From the NCBI GenBank assembly GCA_963665395.2, contig OY762251.1:4340001-4404000 (forward strand): DNA of 64,000 bases, in the 5' to 3' direction. This DNA is from Bin87 sp963665395 (GTDB lineage: Bacteria > Chloroflexota > Dehalococcoidia > Lucifugimonadales > UBA3495). This document shows positions 43,377-52,844 of the stretch, one piece after another. Made by a program: the position numbers and the translations under genes. How positions within the stretch are numbered: position 1 is the first letter of the stretch; every line of letters starts with the position of its first letter. The notes under the pieces are model-generated. The model was not told where the DNA came from, searched no databases, and saw only the letters and a program-made list of their open reading frames with translations.

Positions 43377-45368
43377 ATGCTGTTCGCATCCAATATCAGT
43401 AAAGCCTATTCCGAACGGACCCTCTTCAGCGGGCTGAACCTCTCGATGGCCGCCGGTGACCGCATTGCGCTCATCGGGGCCAACGGTTCGGGCAAGACTA
43501 CGCTTCTCGACATCCTTGCTGGCGAGTCCCTGCCGGACGACGGTTCAATTTCCGGGCGACGCAACACCACGGTAGGATACCTCAAGCAGGAACCGGCGCC
43601 ATTCGCGGGCCGGTCGCTGCTCCAGGAGGTGCTGAACGCCAATTCGGAAGCCATCGCCGTCGCCGACCGGATTGCCGCTGCCAGGGAGGATTTGTCATCG
43701 GCCACCGACCCGGCGGAGCAACGCGATTTGATGGATCTACTCTCTCGCCTGGACGCGGAGCTGGAAGCCGCCGGCGGAACCGACCGCGATCACGAGGCCA
43801 AGGCCATCCTGTCGGGCCTGGGCTTCAAGGAAAGCGACTTCTCCCGCAACATGAGGGAGTTCAGCGGCGGTTGGATCATGCGGGCCGAGCTGGCCCGACT
43901 GCTGTTCCGAAACCCGGATCTGCTCTTGCTGGACGAGCCAACCAACCACCTGGACTTGGAAGCAAACCTGTGGTTCGAGAAATATCTTTCCGCCTTCCCC
44001 GGCGGCGTGGTCATCACCTCCCACGACCGCGCCTTTTTGAACCAGGTCGCCAATCGCATACTCGCCATTGAACCGGGAGAGGCGGTACATCATCGAGGCA
44101 ACTACGACGACTACCTGGTAGCTCGGGAGCGCGCGCTGGAAATCAGGCAGGCCGCCGCCGCCCGCCAGGAACGGGAGATGCAGCGGCAAATGCGCTTCGT
44201 CGAGCGGTTCCGCTACAAGGCCACCAAAGCCCGGCAGGTGCAGAGCCGGCTGAAACAGCTGGAAAAGATCGAAGTCATCGAACTGCCCCGGGCGACCCGA
44301 AAGGTCAGCTATTCGTTCCCGGAACCCCCGCGCAGCGGGTCCGAAATCATCCGGCTGGACAACGTGGGAAAGTCCTACGGCGACAACGTGGTGTACCAAG
44401 GATTGAACCTGACCCTGGAACGCGGCGACCGCGTCGCGCTGGTCGGTCCCAATGGCGCCGGCAAGACGACGCTGCTGAAGATTCTTGCCGGCGCGTTGGC
44501 CATTGACCACGGCGAGCGCCGGCTGGGCCACAACGTGCTCGCCGCCTACTACGCCCAGCACGTGCTGGATCTGCTCAACCCCGGCAATACCGCCCTTGAC
44601 GAGCTGCGGGAAGCCGCGCCGGCCGAGTCGGAGCAGAACCTGCGCACCACCCTGGGCGGCTTTCTGTTCAGCGGCGACGACATCCTCAAGCCCATATCAG
44701 TGCTGTCCGGCGGCGAAAAGGCGCGGGTAGCTCTGGCCAAGCTGCTCTTGCAGCCCAGCAACTTCCTGCTGATGGACGAGCCGACCAACCACCTGGACAT
44801 CACATCCCGGGAGATCCTGGCCGACGCCCTGGGCGACTATCACGGCTCCATCTGCCTGGTGACCCACGACCGTACCCTGATCCGACAGGTCGCCAACAAG
44901 ATAATTGAGATTGAGGGCGGGATGCCCCGGGTTTTTCCCGGCGACTACGACGCCTATTTGTATCGCAAGCAGCAAGAAGCGGAAGATACGAAACCCGCCG
45001 CCGCGACCGCGCCGCTCGAAACTCCCGACGCCGGGGCGAATTCCAACGGCAACGGCAAGCGACGGGGTCGGCGTCCTTTGACCGCTCAGGAGGAACAGGA
45101 GCGCGCCCTGAACCGGCAGGCGCGCCAACTGGCGGCCCGCATCGAGGAAATCGGCGCGGCCATCACCGAGCGCGAGGCCATCTCCTCGGAGTTGGAAACC
45201 AGGTTCGCCGACCCGGAGCAATTTGAGGACCGGGCCGAATTGGAGGCTACGGGCGAGCGTTACCGGATGCTCAAGGAAGAGGAACAATCCCTGTGGGACG
45301 AGTGGGAACGGTTGTCGCTGGAAGCGGAGGACGTGGACCGGACTCTGGTTGCGCTCAAAGCGGACTGA
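43377..45368 (+). CDS. ABC-F family ATP-binding cassette protein
   Basis: The 663-residue product has two ABC ATPase domains in one chain and no membrane segment. Domain 1: Walker A GANGSGKTT near 34-42, signature FSGGWIMRAELA, Walker B LLLLDEPTNHLD. Linker with a long helical arm (about 235-310). Domain 2: Walker A GPNGAGKTT, signature LSGGEKARVALA, Walker B LLMDEPTNHLD. The C-terminal tail (about 560-663) is a charged coiled coil. Such proteins act on ribosomes in translation or antibiotic protection (Uup/EttA/Msr types); the C-terminal coil favours a Uup-like member. Confidence 0.92.
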   Translation: MLFASNISKAYSERTLFSGLNLSMAAGDRIALIGANGSGKTTLLDILAGESLPDDGSISGRRNTTVGYLKQEPAPFAGRSLLQEVLNANSEAIAVADRIAAAREDLSSATDPAEQRDLMDLLSRLDAELEAAGGTDRDHEAKAILSGLGFKESDFSRNMREFSGGWIMRAELARLLFRNPDLLLLDEPTNHLDLEANLWFEKYLSAFPGGVVITSHDRAFLNQVANRILAIEPGEAVHHRGNYDDYLVARERALEIRQAAAARQEREMQRQMRFVERFRYKATKARQVQSRLKQLEKIEVIELPRATRKVSYSFPEPPRSGSEIIRLDNVGKSYGDNVVYQGLNLTLERGDRVALVGPNGAGKTTLLKILAGALAIDHGERRLGHNVLAAYYAQHVLDLLNPGNTALDELREAAPAESEQNLRTTLGGFLFSGDDILKPISVLSGGEKARVALAKLLLQPSNFLLMDEPTNHLDITSREILADALGDYHGSICLVTHDRTLIRQVANKIIEIEGGMPRVFPGDYDAYLYRKQQEAEDTKPAAATAPLETPDAGANSNGNGKRRGRRPLTAQEEQERALNRQARQLAARIEEIGAAITEREAISSELETRFADPEQFEDRAELEATGERYRMLKEEEQSLWDEWERLSLEAEDVDRTLVALKAD

Positions 45369-45385
45369 CCACAATCGGGTTCGGG

Positions 45386-46387
45386 TCAAACCGGTCGGCG
45401 CGCGGGGCCGCTCCAGAGGCGGGTGCCATTGCGATTTCCCTCAATGCGGTTGCCTTCGATACGGTTGTATCGCCCGTGCTCGATGGCGATACCGTCGAGC
45501 CGGTTAGCCCGGATCTCGTTGTTCCTGACCGTTGTGTCCGTTGAATAGCCCAGCCAGAAACCGTAGTTGGAATAATTGGCAACGTTGTCTTCAAAGACGT
45601 TGCCCGATGAAAATACGGCCTCGAAGGCGTTGTTGGGCGAATAGCTGGCGTCGTTGCCGGATATGAAGTTGTGGTTGGAGGGTTCCCGGTTGTGGGCGCG
45701 GATAAAGAACCCGTCGCCGCTGTAACGCAGGCTGTTGCCGGTGACCCGGTTGTAGTTGGAACCGTCCTCAAGCAGGATCCCAGCGGAATCGGCCGTGTCG
45801 CACCAGAAGCGGTCGGTGTAGCGGATGCAGTGCTCCGCCCGGTTGTGTAGAACCCCGTTGTGGCTGGATCTCAGCAAGTAGATCCCGACGTTGCCGCAGT
45901 AAGACGCGTTGTTGCCTCTGATCGTGTTGTATTCAGACCTGACGAGGCTGATACCGTTGAAGTTGTTGTTGACCAGATTGTTCTCTATCGTGCTGTGCCG
46001 CACCTGGCGGAGATAGATCCCGCCACCGAAACCTTCCTCCACGGGCGCCTCCATATCGGGGAGCCAACCGGCGTCAAGGGGGTTCGTGTTGTCCGAAACG
46101 ACGCAGCCCTGAATCTTCAGGCTGCTGACGTTCTCGGCGCGAATGCCGTAGTGAAAGCCGATCACGATACCGTTGACAATCGTCACGTCGTTGCAATCGT
46201 GAACCCAAATACCCGCGCCACCGTTTCCTTCGCCGTCCAGCACCACCCCCGAGAGGTCCAGCACGAGCCGGTCGGCGCACACTTCGACAATTACCCCCGG
46301 AGAGGATGGCGTTTGAAGTCCCCGGTATCGGGAAGGTTTGAACGTACCTTTGGTGTACCGGTCAGGGATTACGCTGACGTAGTTCAT
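45386..46387 (-). CDS. Right-handed parallel beta-helix protein (NosD-like), third gene of a three-gene operon
   Basis: The 333-residue product is made of repeated N-x-I/V-x-x-N turns typical of NosD/pectate lyase-type helices: GIWVHDCNDVTIVNG, GIRAENVSSLKIQGC, GGIYLRQVRHSTIENN, GISLVRSEYNTIRGN, GIYLLRSSHNGVLHN, and so on to GIAIEHGRYNRIEGN. No signal peptide is seen. It follows the Ig-like gene by 23 bases and is part of the operon 48575 to 45386. The fold suggests carbohydrate binding or cleavage, but no catalytic residues can be named. Confidence 0.85.
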   Translation of the reverse strand: MNYVSVIPDRYTKGTFKPSRYRGLQTPSSPGVIVEVCADRLVLDLSGVVLDGEGNGGAGIWVHDCNDVTIVNGIVIGFHYGIRAENVSSLKIQGCVVSDNTNPLDAGWLPDMEAPVEEGFGGGIYLRQVRHSTIENNLVNNNFNGISLVRSEYNTIRGNNASYCGNVGIYLLRSSHNGVLHNRAEHCIRYTDRFWCDTADSAGILLEDGSNYNRVTGNSLRYSGDGFFIRAHNREPSNHNFISGNDASYSPNNAFEAVFSSGNVFEDNVANYSNYGFWLGYSTDTTVRNNEIRANRLDGIAIEHGRYNRIEGNRIEGNRNGTRLWSGPARRPV

Positions 46388-46410
46388 CGCAATGCGCTAG
46401 CTGCCCAGGT

Positions 46411-47496
46411 TCAGGAACAAACGAAGTCCACCCAAAGCCTGCCGTCCTCAGGCGGATCATCCTCCGGTAGGGTGATGTCACGGTCAAAAACTCGGATCGG
46501 GGAATTGCCGGCTACGTCCTCCAGCCTGGGCTCGACCACCAACCGGAAATTGCCCTCTCGCCAGGGCATGGACGGTGTGAACCGCCAACTTCGCTCCTCC
46601 ATTCCAACCTCGGCGTCACCCGGCACCGCCGTTCCGATTGCATCGCAGACCCGCAGGCAGTGTTGCAGCAGCCCATGGTCCAGGGGACGTCCGAAATCTG
46701 CCACCAGCGCGGTACGAGACTCCGCCTTGGGGGCGGTAATCCGCCAATCGTCCAAGTGGATGCGGGAGCGCAGGACCGCGCCGATGCCGTAGCGTCGTTC
46801 GGCCCCGTACTGCAACGGCCGGCCCGCAGCGTCTCGAAATTCGGCATCCACCAAGACTTTGATCGGAACGCCTTCGACCAGCGGATAGCCCGCTTCCAGG
46901 TTGGGAACCAGCCCGCGTTTGATCCGGCCCGGATCCAGCAGCATAGTCAGCCGCCGCCGCTCCGGATCCCATAGCTCCGGTTCCGGCGGGAGAAATACAT
47001 CATGCAATTCCTCCCCGGTATCGGCGCGGCAGACCCTTATGGCTCGCGCCGCCCGGCCCTCGCTCATCGGCGCGGAAAAGTGAATGTAGATCCTCAGCAG
47101 GTTGACCGGCAGTTCGGCGGCGGTGGGATAAATCGCCACCACCTCGGCATCGGACGCTGAATGCGTGGACGCTCTACCGATTTTCCAAATCTCCGGGCTA
47201 CCTTCGCCGCTGTTAAACAGCAATGAATAGCCCATGCCATCGGCAAAGGGAAACCGGGGCACAAAGTAGATGACGCCATCGGCCGATGCGAACCGTCCGG
47301 CCACCGCCGGAACGGATCGAGGCCCGTCGCCGTCTGCCAGCGCCTCGCCGGTGTAAAGGGCCAGACGCCGGCCTAGCTCGCCGGCGTCCGGCCCGGCCAG
47401 TTGCCGCAGCTCGGCTTCCGTCCAGCCCCGGATTTCCAGGCAGTCGCGCCCGTTGCGCTCTGCCCATTCCAGTTGCAGCCGGCGGTTACGGGTCAC
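46411..47496 (-). CDS. Protein with bacterial Ig-like strands, middle gene of a three-gene operon
   Basis: The start is GTG 47496, which overlaps the stop of the upstream gene by four bases (GTGA), so the two are translationally coupled; the open frame that continues upstream of it is a shadow of the propeller gene. The 361-residue product has VAIYPTAAELPVNLLRIYIH then FSAPMSEG and WDPERRRLTMLLDPGRIKRG, the pattern of the SbsA/Big_5 Ig-like strands that begin and close a domain, then WRFTPSMPWREGNFRLVVEP. No signal peptide. Function unknown. Confidence 0.75.
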   Translation of the reverse strand: MTRNRRLQLEWAERNGRDCLEIRGWTEAELRQLAGPDAGELGRRLALYTGEALADGDGPRSVPAVAGRFASADGVIYFVPRFPFADGMGYSLLFNSGEGSPEIWKIGRASTHSASDAEVVAIYPTAAELPVNLLRIYIHFSAPMSEGRAARAIRVCRADTGEELHDVFLPPEPELWDPERRRLTMLLDPGRIKRGLVPNLEAGYPLVEGVPIKVLVDAEFRDAAGRPLQYGAERRYGIGAVLRSRIHLDDWRITAPKAESRTALVADFGRPLDHGLLQHCLRVCDAIGTAVPGDAEVGMEERSWRFTPSMPWREGNFRLVVEPRLEDVAGNSPIRVFDRDITLPEDDPPEDGRLWVDFVCS

Positions 47497-48575
47497 AGCG
47501 TAGCGGTGGCGTAGGTGCGCAGGTGGGCGCTGCCGTCCTCGTCCTGTTGCAGCATCAGCACGCCGTGGCCGTTGAGGTTCGCCATGCGCTTCACCCCCGG
47601 ATGGGGCAGCAGCTCGCGGGGCACGCCCACGCCCGGCGTAACCGGGTCGGCCGGGCTGTTGTCCAGCGAGTCGTCCGGCACCGTCAACGGCCCTTGACCG
47701 TCGATGTCCTGACACGCGACCTTGAACAGGGGATGCCGGTCGTTGCAAACCAGCAGGTACTCCGCTCCGTCGTGCTGGTACGAAATCAGGTCAAGGGGGT
47801 GGTTGTGCGAACCCAGTTCGGCCACCGTCTTGCCCATCACGTGCTTTCCGGCGTCGAAATCGGAAAGGGTGAACTGCACCACCGGAGTGCAGGTGTAGCT
47901 GGCCAGGATGCTGGTGTTGCCCTGGTACGGCACGAAAGCGCGGATGGGGGCCGCCGTCTCGTACTGGCCGTGGGACACGTGGAAGATTTCCAGCGAGTTG
48001 GCCTGCGCCTCGCCGTTGAAGGGGAACGGGATGCGCCGCAGGGTGGAAGTGAACTCCTCGTTGGACGTTCCGGCCACTATCAGCAATCCGTCCACGTAGG
48101 ACATATCGGTGACCGTAACCGTGCGCAGCTGCATCCGGGTCACCAGCCGCGGGTCGTCCGCGGCGGCGGCGTCGGTGATGTCATATTGGGAGAACGGCAC
48201 GTTTTCCAACGGCACGTCGCCGATTGCGCCGTCGCCGGATACTCTGACAATCACCGGAACGGCGGCATCGCCGCTGCCGCGCATGACGGACAGGTAAGCG
48301 TTGCCGGAGGCGGGATGCACCGCCAGGTCCCGTATCGCCACGTCGTCCCGGGAGCAGCCCAGGTACGACGCCAGGGAGGCATCGAAGTTTTCCAAATTCA
48401 CGGCGCTCGTTGCTCCGTCCCCGGCGTCGCCCACATCGACGGCAAATATCGACGCTCCGACGTTGTCCGCGATAAACAGGACGCCGCCCGGCCCGAAAGC
48501 CAATGGCCCCACCGCCTTGATTGACGGCGTGCCCACCGCAAGGCCAAGATCCATTGCAGTTCCTAGCTCAACCAT
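47493..48575 (-). CDS. Beta-propeller-like protein, first gene of a three-gene operon
   Basis: GGAGG stands 5 bases before the ATG. The 360-residue product has repeated blades: LAFGPGGVLFIADNVGASIF, AVHPASGNAYLSVMRG, MSYVDGLLIVAGTSNEEFTS, LISYQHDGAEYLLVCNDRHP. Blades of this style (LAF..GxLFxAD..) are common in NHL/WD-like propellers. There is no signal peptide. It is translationally coupled to the Ig-like gene downstream. Function unknown. Confidence 0.75.
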   Translation of the reverse strand: MVELGTAMDLGLAVGTPSIKAVGPLAFGPGGVLFIADNVGASIFAVDVGDAGDGATSAVNLENFDASLASYLGCSRDDVAIRDLAVHPASGNAYLSVMRGSGDAAVPVIVRVSGDGAIGDVPLENVPFSQYDITDAAAADDPRLVTRMQLRTVTVTDMSYVDGLLIVAGTSNEEFTSTLRRIPFPFNGEAQANSLEIFHVSHGQYETAAPIRAFVPYQGNTSILASYTCTPVVQFTLSDFDAGKHVMGKTVAELGSHNHPLDLISYQHDGAEYLLVCNDRHPLFKVACQDIDGQGPLTVPDDSLDNSPADPVTPGVGVPRELLPHPGVKRMANLNGHGVLMLQQDEDGSAHLRTYATATL

Positions 48576-48731
48576 AACCGCCTCCTACGCATTATGTTGT
48601 TTGATGTCAGTGAGTGTAGCATTTGGCCCGCCTCGTCGCCACCGGCAGTTTGAAATCGCCGTGACTTTGCTATACTTGGCCCACTTGCGGCCCGAAGAAC
48701 CAACAGACACGACTTCAGTGGGGAAAACGCC

Positions 48732-49100
48732 ATGACTACCGAACGCAGAAGAGGCACCGTGACCTTGCGCCAGGTCAGCGGGTCGGCCCGATCCAAAAAG
48801 GTGCGGGTGGAGTTGGGGCCGGAATCCGCTTTCGCCGAACTGCCGGCTCCGGTGAAGGTGGGCGACGCCGCGTATTTCCTGGTGAAAGGGCGAGACGGGT
48901 ACAAGCTGCTGTCAACAATCTGCCCGCACCAGGGCGGCGAGATTGAGGACGAAGGCGATGAGGTTTTCGTCTGCGACGGCCACGGCTGGCAATACGAAAA
49001 GGGCGAAGGCACCTGTGTCAACCAGCCGAACTTTCGCATGAAGGCGTTCCTGGTGACTCTTCAGAACGACCAGTTGGTGGCGCTGGTGCCCGACGAGTAG
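48732..49100 (+). CDS. Rieske [2Fe-2S] ferredoxin-like protein
   Basis: The 122-residue product has both Rieske boxes: CPHQGG (Cys64, His66) and CDGHGWQY (Cys81, His84), in the short ferredoxin form without a membrane anchor or catalytic domain. It can carry electrons to an oxygenase or reductase. No oxygenase is adjacent in this window. GGGGA stands just upstream of the ATG. Confidence 0.9.
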   Translation: MTTERRRGTVTLRQVSGSARSKKVRVELGPESAFAELPAPVKVGDAAYFLVKGRDGYKLLSTICPHQGGEIEDEGDEVFVCDGHGWQYEKGEGTCVNQPNFRMKAFLVTLQNDQLVALVPDE

Positions 49101-49119
49101 CCCGTCTGGCGCTGATGTT

Positions 49120-49147
49120 GTAGGGGCGAATAATTATTCGCCCCTAC
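49120..49147. repeat. Perfect 28-bp palindrome GTAGGGGCGAATAA...CGCCCCTAC
   Basis: GTAGGGGCGAATAA (49120-49133) with its perfect inverse TTATTCGCCCCTAC (49134-49147). It lies between the convergent Rieske and aminoacylase genes and may be a bidirectional transcript end. Same family as 10195-10229 and 34749-34777. Confidence 0.8.
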
Positions 49148-49170
49148 CCGTTGCAGCCATCCGGCGAGGA

Positions 49171-50847
49171 CTACCCCACCATGTCGTAGCTGCGCAGCAG
49201 CTTGCCGGGCAACGCGCCGGTGCATTCGTTTTCCACGAAGGTGACCGTGCCGTTGACCAGGATGTAGCGGATGCCGGTGGGCTTTTGCACCAGCCGCTTC
49301 TCGCCGCCGGGGAAGTCGGTCTCGAACTGCGGCTTGTCGTACAGCAGTCCCAGCTCTTCCATGTTGTACACCATGATGTCGGCATAGTCGCCGACGCGCA
49401 GGGTGCCGCGGCCCTTCATGTCGGAGAACCAGGCCGGCAGGGCGCTCATCTTCTGGTGGGCCTGCTCCAGCGTCATCAGCTCGTTGTCGCGGATCCAGTG
49501 GCCCAGGAAATAGACCGGCCACACGCTGTTGACGAGGAACCGGGTGTGCGCGCCGCCGTCGGACACCGAGATGTGGACGTAGGGATTGACCAGCCGCTCG
49601 GCGCGGGCGTCGTCGCCCTGGCCGCCGGCCGGGTGGGCGAACTCGGTTTCCAGGTCCTCGTCCAGGGCGATGTCCAGGAACACGTCCAGGGGGTGCTTGC
49701 CCTCGGCTTCGGCGATGTCGGCGATGGACAGCCCTTCGTACTTGAGGTTGCGCTCCAGGGCAACCTCCACCACCTGCACCTGCGTCCAGTCGGTGCGGGC
49801 GTGGGGACGCTCGATGACGTCGCGCTTCATGCCGTCGCGGATGCCGTCCTCGGACAGCTTGGCGATGCGCTCCTCCTTGGTGCCCACCAAGGGCTGAACC
49901 CAGTTGGGCATATAGTCGAACAGGTTGTACTCGGAGAGCTTGAACTCGGCGATGGTGGGCACGGAGCCCTGCTGGGCCAGGACGGGCAGACCCTCCTGCC
50001 GCACCACTTCGAGCCAGTCGTAGCCCTCTTCGTCGCCCAGGGCGACGTGCAGCGGGCGGCCGCTGATGCGGCACATTTTGGCCAGCATCTCGCGCTGGCC
50101 GGGGCGGTCGTCGGAGATGCCGATGGTCCAGCCGAGATGGCCGACGCCGAACTCGCTCAAGACTTCGGACAGGGCGTAGAACTCCTCAGGGGATGCCACG
50201 TGGCTGGGCAGCCAGCTGCCATCTTCAGGACGGTCTTCCAGGTTCTTATCGGCAGACAGTCCGAAGGCCCCCGCCTTCATGGAGTCGTACAGGATTTGCC
50301 GCATCTGGTTCAGCTCGGCCTCGGTGACCGAGGTGCGCTCGCGGGCGGGGATCATGCCCAGCACGTAGCCGCGCAGCGGCGAGAAAGGCACCAAGGCGCC
50401 GACGTTGACGCCGAGGCCCTGGCGGTCCAGGCTGTCCATGTATTCGGGGAAGGTCTCCCAATCCCAGCGCATTCCCAGGCGCATGGATTCCAGGGGTATC
50501 GCCTCAATGCGGTTCATCATCCGCATATTGAGATCGCGGTCTGCGGGCCGGGTCGGGGCGAATCCGAAACCGCATTGCCCCACGGTCAGGGACGTAACGC
50601 CGAACCAGCCCGACAGGGATGCGTAGGGATCCCAGTTCAGCTGCGCGTCGTAGTGGGTATGCAGGTCCACGGCGCCGGGGGCCACGATGCAGTCGCTGGC
50701 GTCCAGCTCTTTGGCGCCGGCGGCGTTGATGCGCCCGCTGACCATGGCGATGCGGCCGTCCTTGATGCCCACGTCGGCGCGGATGCGGGGCAGTCCGGTG
50801 CCGTCGATTACGGTTCCACCGCGAATTACCAAATCAAACTCCGGCAT
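49171..50847 (-). CDS. N-acyl-D-amino-acid deacylase family amidohydrolase
   Basis: ATG 50847 has AGGAGGT 7 bases upstream. The 558-residue product shows VDLHTHYDAQLNWDP (metal HxH and bridging-type Asp block), SLTVGQCGFGFAPTRP (the GNCG-like D-aminoacylase loop, here GQCGF), AFGLSADKN, and ISVSDGGAHTRF. These fit the D-aminoacylase branch. It would cleave the acyl group of N-acyl-D-amino acids, but the long C-terminal part resembles the broader D-hydantoinase group. First in a run of three same-strand genes (NHL protein and amidohydrolase lie upstream), though gaps of 150 bases make an operon uncertain. Confidence 0.88.
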   Translation of the reverse strand: MPEFDLVIRGGTVIDGTGLPRIRADVGIKDGRIAMVSGRINAAGAKELDASDCIVAPGAVDLHTHYDAQLNWDPYASLSGWFGVTSLTVGQCGFGFAPTRPADRDLNMRMMNRIEAIPLESMRLGMRWDWETFPEYMDSLDRQGLGVNVGALVPFSPLRGYVLGMIPARERTSVTEAELNQMRQILYDSMKAGAFGLSADKNLEDRPEDGSWLPSHVASPEEFYALSEVLSEFGVGHLGWTIGISDDRPGQREMLAKMCRISGRPLHVALGDEEGYDWLEVVRQEGLPVLAQQGSVPTIAEFKLSEYNLFDYMPNWVQPLVGTKEERIAKLSEDGIRDGMKRDVIERPHARTDWTQVQVVEVALERNLKYEGLSIADIAEAEGKHPLDVFLDIALDEDLETEFAHPAGGQGDDARAERLVNPYVHISVSDGGAHTRFLVNSVWPVYFLGHWIRDNELMTLEQAHQKMSALPAWFSDMKGRGTLRVGDYADIMVYNMEELGLLYDKPQFETDFPGGEKRLVQKPTGIRYILVNGTVTFVENECTGALPGKLLRSYDMVG

Positions 50848-51000
50848 ATCATCACCTCCTGCGGCGGTTTGCTGCATTCATTGATGCCCTATGCGACTGC
50901 AAGAGCATCTTTATGCCGCAGAGTTTAGGCGTACCGGACTAGCCTGTCAATTAAGTGACAGAATCCGTAAAGAACGCGCCAATTGTCGGTTATCTCCAGA

Positions 51001-51837
51001 TCAGCGCACCCGCGCCAGTTTCTGCACCCGCTGATTGGAGGTGTCGGCGCCGTAGATGTTGCCCTGGGAGTCGGTGTACACCTGGTGGGCGTACTCGAAG
51101 GTTCTGCCTCGCGCCAGAAGCTCGCCGTCCAGGGTCAGAATGCTGATCCTCGGCACCTGGTCGGTGACGTACACCGTCCGGTCGGCGTCGATGTGGATGC
51201 CCATGGGACACTTGAAATCGGTCCATTGGTCGAGGAAGTCGCCGTCGTTGGTGAAGACCTGCACGCGGTTGTTTTCCCGGTCGGCCACATAGACCCGTCC
51301 GTCGTGGGACACCCGGATGCTGTGGGGCACGATGAACTCTCCCGGCCCGCGGCCCGGTTTGCCGAAAGACGCGATATGCGTGCCGTCGGGGGCGAAACGG
51401 TGGACGCTGGAGTTGCCGTAGCCGTCGGCGACGAAGAGCTCGCCGGAGGGCGCGACGCATAGATCCGCCGGGTGGTTGAACGGGGCTTGCAAGGAGGCCC
51501 GATCTCGAGCGCCCATGGTGCCCAGCAACGCGCCGGTGGAGGAGTATTTCAGGATCTGGTGGGCGTCCCGGTCCACCAGGTACACGGAGTCGTCGGGGCC
51601 GACGTGGATGTGGTGAGCGTCCGCCGGTACTCCATTGCGGCGTTCCCAAGCGGCCACCGGGTTGCCGTCCGGGTCGAACACCAGAACCGGCGGCCCCTGC
51701 CGCTGGAACACGTACACCCGGTCCTGACTGTTCACGGCAACGCCGCTGATGCCTCGGAACCCTTGTCCAACCGGCAGGCGGGGCCATTCCGGTTGGTATT
51801 CGTACACGTAGTCGCCCATGCCGACGGTAATCGTCAT
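51001..51837 (-). CDS. NHL repeat protein (6-bladed beta-propeller, peptidyl-hydroxyglycine lyase-like)
   Basis: ATG 51837 follows GGAGGG by 6 bases; the longer frame is not used. The 278-residue product has NHL blades: GISGVAVNSQDRVYVFQRQG, HHIHVGPDDSVYLVDRDAHQ, NHPADLCVAPSGELFVADGY, PHSIRVSHDGRVYVADRENN. No signal peptide is visible. Such proteins in bacteria often accompany amidohydrolases with unknown purpose, as here with the ACMSD-like gene 31 bases upstream. Confidence 0.85.
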   Translation of the reverse strand: MTITVGMGDYVYEYQPEWPRLPVGQGFRGISGVAVNSQDRVYVFQRQGPPVLVFDPDGNPVAAWERRNGVPADAHHIHVGPDDSVYLVDRDAHQILKYSSTGALLGTMGARDRASLQAPFNHPADLCVAPSGELFVADGYGNSSVHRFAPDGTHIASFGKPGRGPGEFIVPHSIRVSHDGRVYVADRENNRVQVFTNDGDFLDQWTDFKCPMGIHIDADRTVYVTDQVPRISILTLDGELLARGRTFEYAHQVYTDSQGNIYGADTSNQRVQKLARVR

Positions 51838-51868
51838 ATTTCGCCCTCCGTCGTTGTGACTCACTCGC

Positions 51869-52699
51869 TTATGCGGCCTGTAGCATCGGCCAAAGAGTGG
51901 CGGCGGCTCCGCCCATAATCCAGTCAATATCTTCGCCGGACAGCCAGGGCAACGCCGTTTGTCCGAGCGTGACCTGGCCGATGTAGCCGCCCTCGCGGGA
52001 CGACGGGAAGTTGGAACCCCACATCACGCGGCGCGGGGTGAACGCCTCGATGACGCGCCGGAACAGGTCTTTTTCGGCGTCGTCCAGCGCGGCGTAGGGG
52101 CCGAGGCTGGTGCTGGAGATACGCAGGTAGGCGTTGGGCAAAGCCGCCAGTTCTTCCAGGGCGGCGGTCATGGCCGCCTTGTCCGCTGCGCCGCTCCAGC
52201 CGGCGAAATGGTCAGGGGCGAAGCGCACGTTGGGATGGCGGGCGCCGATATTGCGCATCCGGTTGACCTTGTCAGGCTGGCCGCCGCCGCCGCCGCCGAT
52301 GGAGATGGGGATGCCCAGGGCGGCGGCGCGTTGCCACAGGGCATCGCAACGAGGGTCGTCGGGTTCGGCCGGGCTCTGGAGGCGCACGCCTTTCATGTCG
52401 CGCTCGTTCACCCAATAGGAAAGTTTGTCGGCGGCGTCGGAGGCGGCCGGGTCGAGGATGCCAACCGACACGGTGCGCGGCGCGTACCGCAACGCGCTGT
52501 CGCACTGGTAGGAGTTGTCCAGGCCGTAGGTTCCGTTGGGCTGGACCAGGGTGGCGCACTCCACGCCGGCGTTATCCATTTCCCGGATCAAGTCCTCAAC
52601 GTCGTTGCTGACCTGGGTGGACCATCCCGTGGCGTCGGGATGGAGGGGATGTAGGTTTTTGTCGCTGCTGACCACGTGGGTGTGGGTGTCGATGATCAT
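51869..52699 (-). CDS. Amidohydrolase family 2 protein (ACMSD-like)
   Basis: AGGAGTT stands 9 bases before the ATG. The 276-residue TIM-barrel product has IIDTHTHVVSS (HxH metal site), PNVRFAPDHFAGW (third His region) and RVMWGSNFP near 230. In many relatives the last block reads WGSDFP with the metal-binding Asp; Asn replaces it here, a variation also seen in lactonase-like members. Likely a decarboxylase or lactonase. The NHL gene starts 31 bases downstream, so the pair is probably co-transcribed. Confidence 0.87.
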   Translation of the reverse strand: MIIDTHTHVVSSDKNLHPLHPDATGWSTQVSNDVEDLIREMDNAGVECATLVQPNGTYGLDNSYQCDSALRYAPRTVSVGILDPAASDAADKLSYWVNERDMKGVRLQSPAEPDDPRCDALWQRAAALGIPISIGGGGGGQPDKVNRMRNIGARHPNVRFAPDHFAGWSGAADKAAMTAALEELAALPNAYLRISSTSLGPYAALDDAEKDLFRRVIEAFTPRRVMWGSNFPSSREGGYIGQVTLGQTALPWLSGEDIDWIMGGAAATLWPMLQAA

Positions 52700-52844
52700 G
52701 AGCGCAACTCCTGATTAGGTTGGCGGTCGGGGGACATCGGCAGTCTAGCACACCGGGACGGCCGGCCATCCTTTACAATCACGCTCGCGCGTTCCCGTTT
52801 TCCGTCACGCTGCCATCATGGTGGCGACATGGTTCGACAAGCTC

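Noticed and set aside
47497..47748. N-terminal extension of the Ig-like gene
   Set aside because: The extension is a shadow of the upstream propeller gene. The GTG 47496 that overlaps the previous stop is the natural start.
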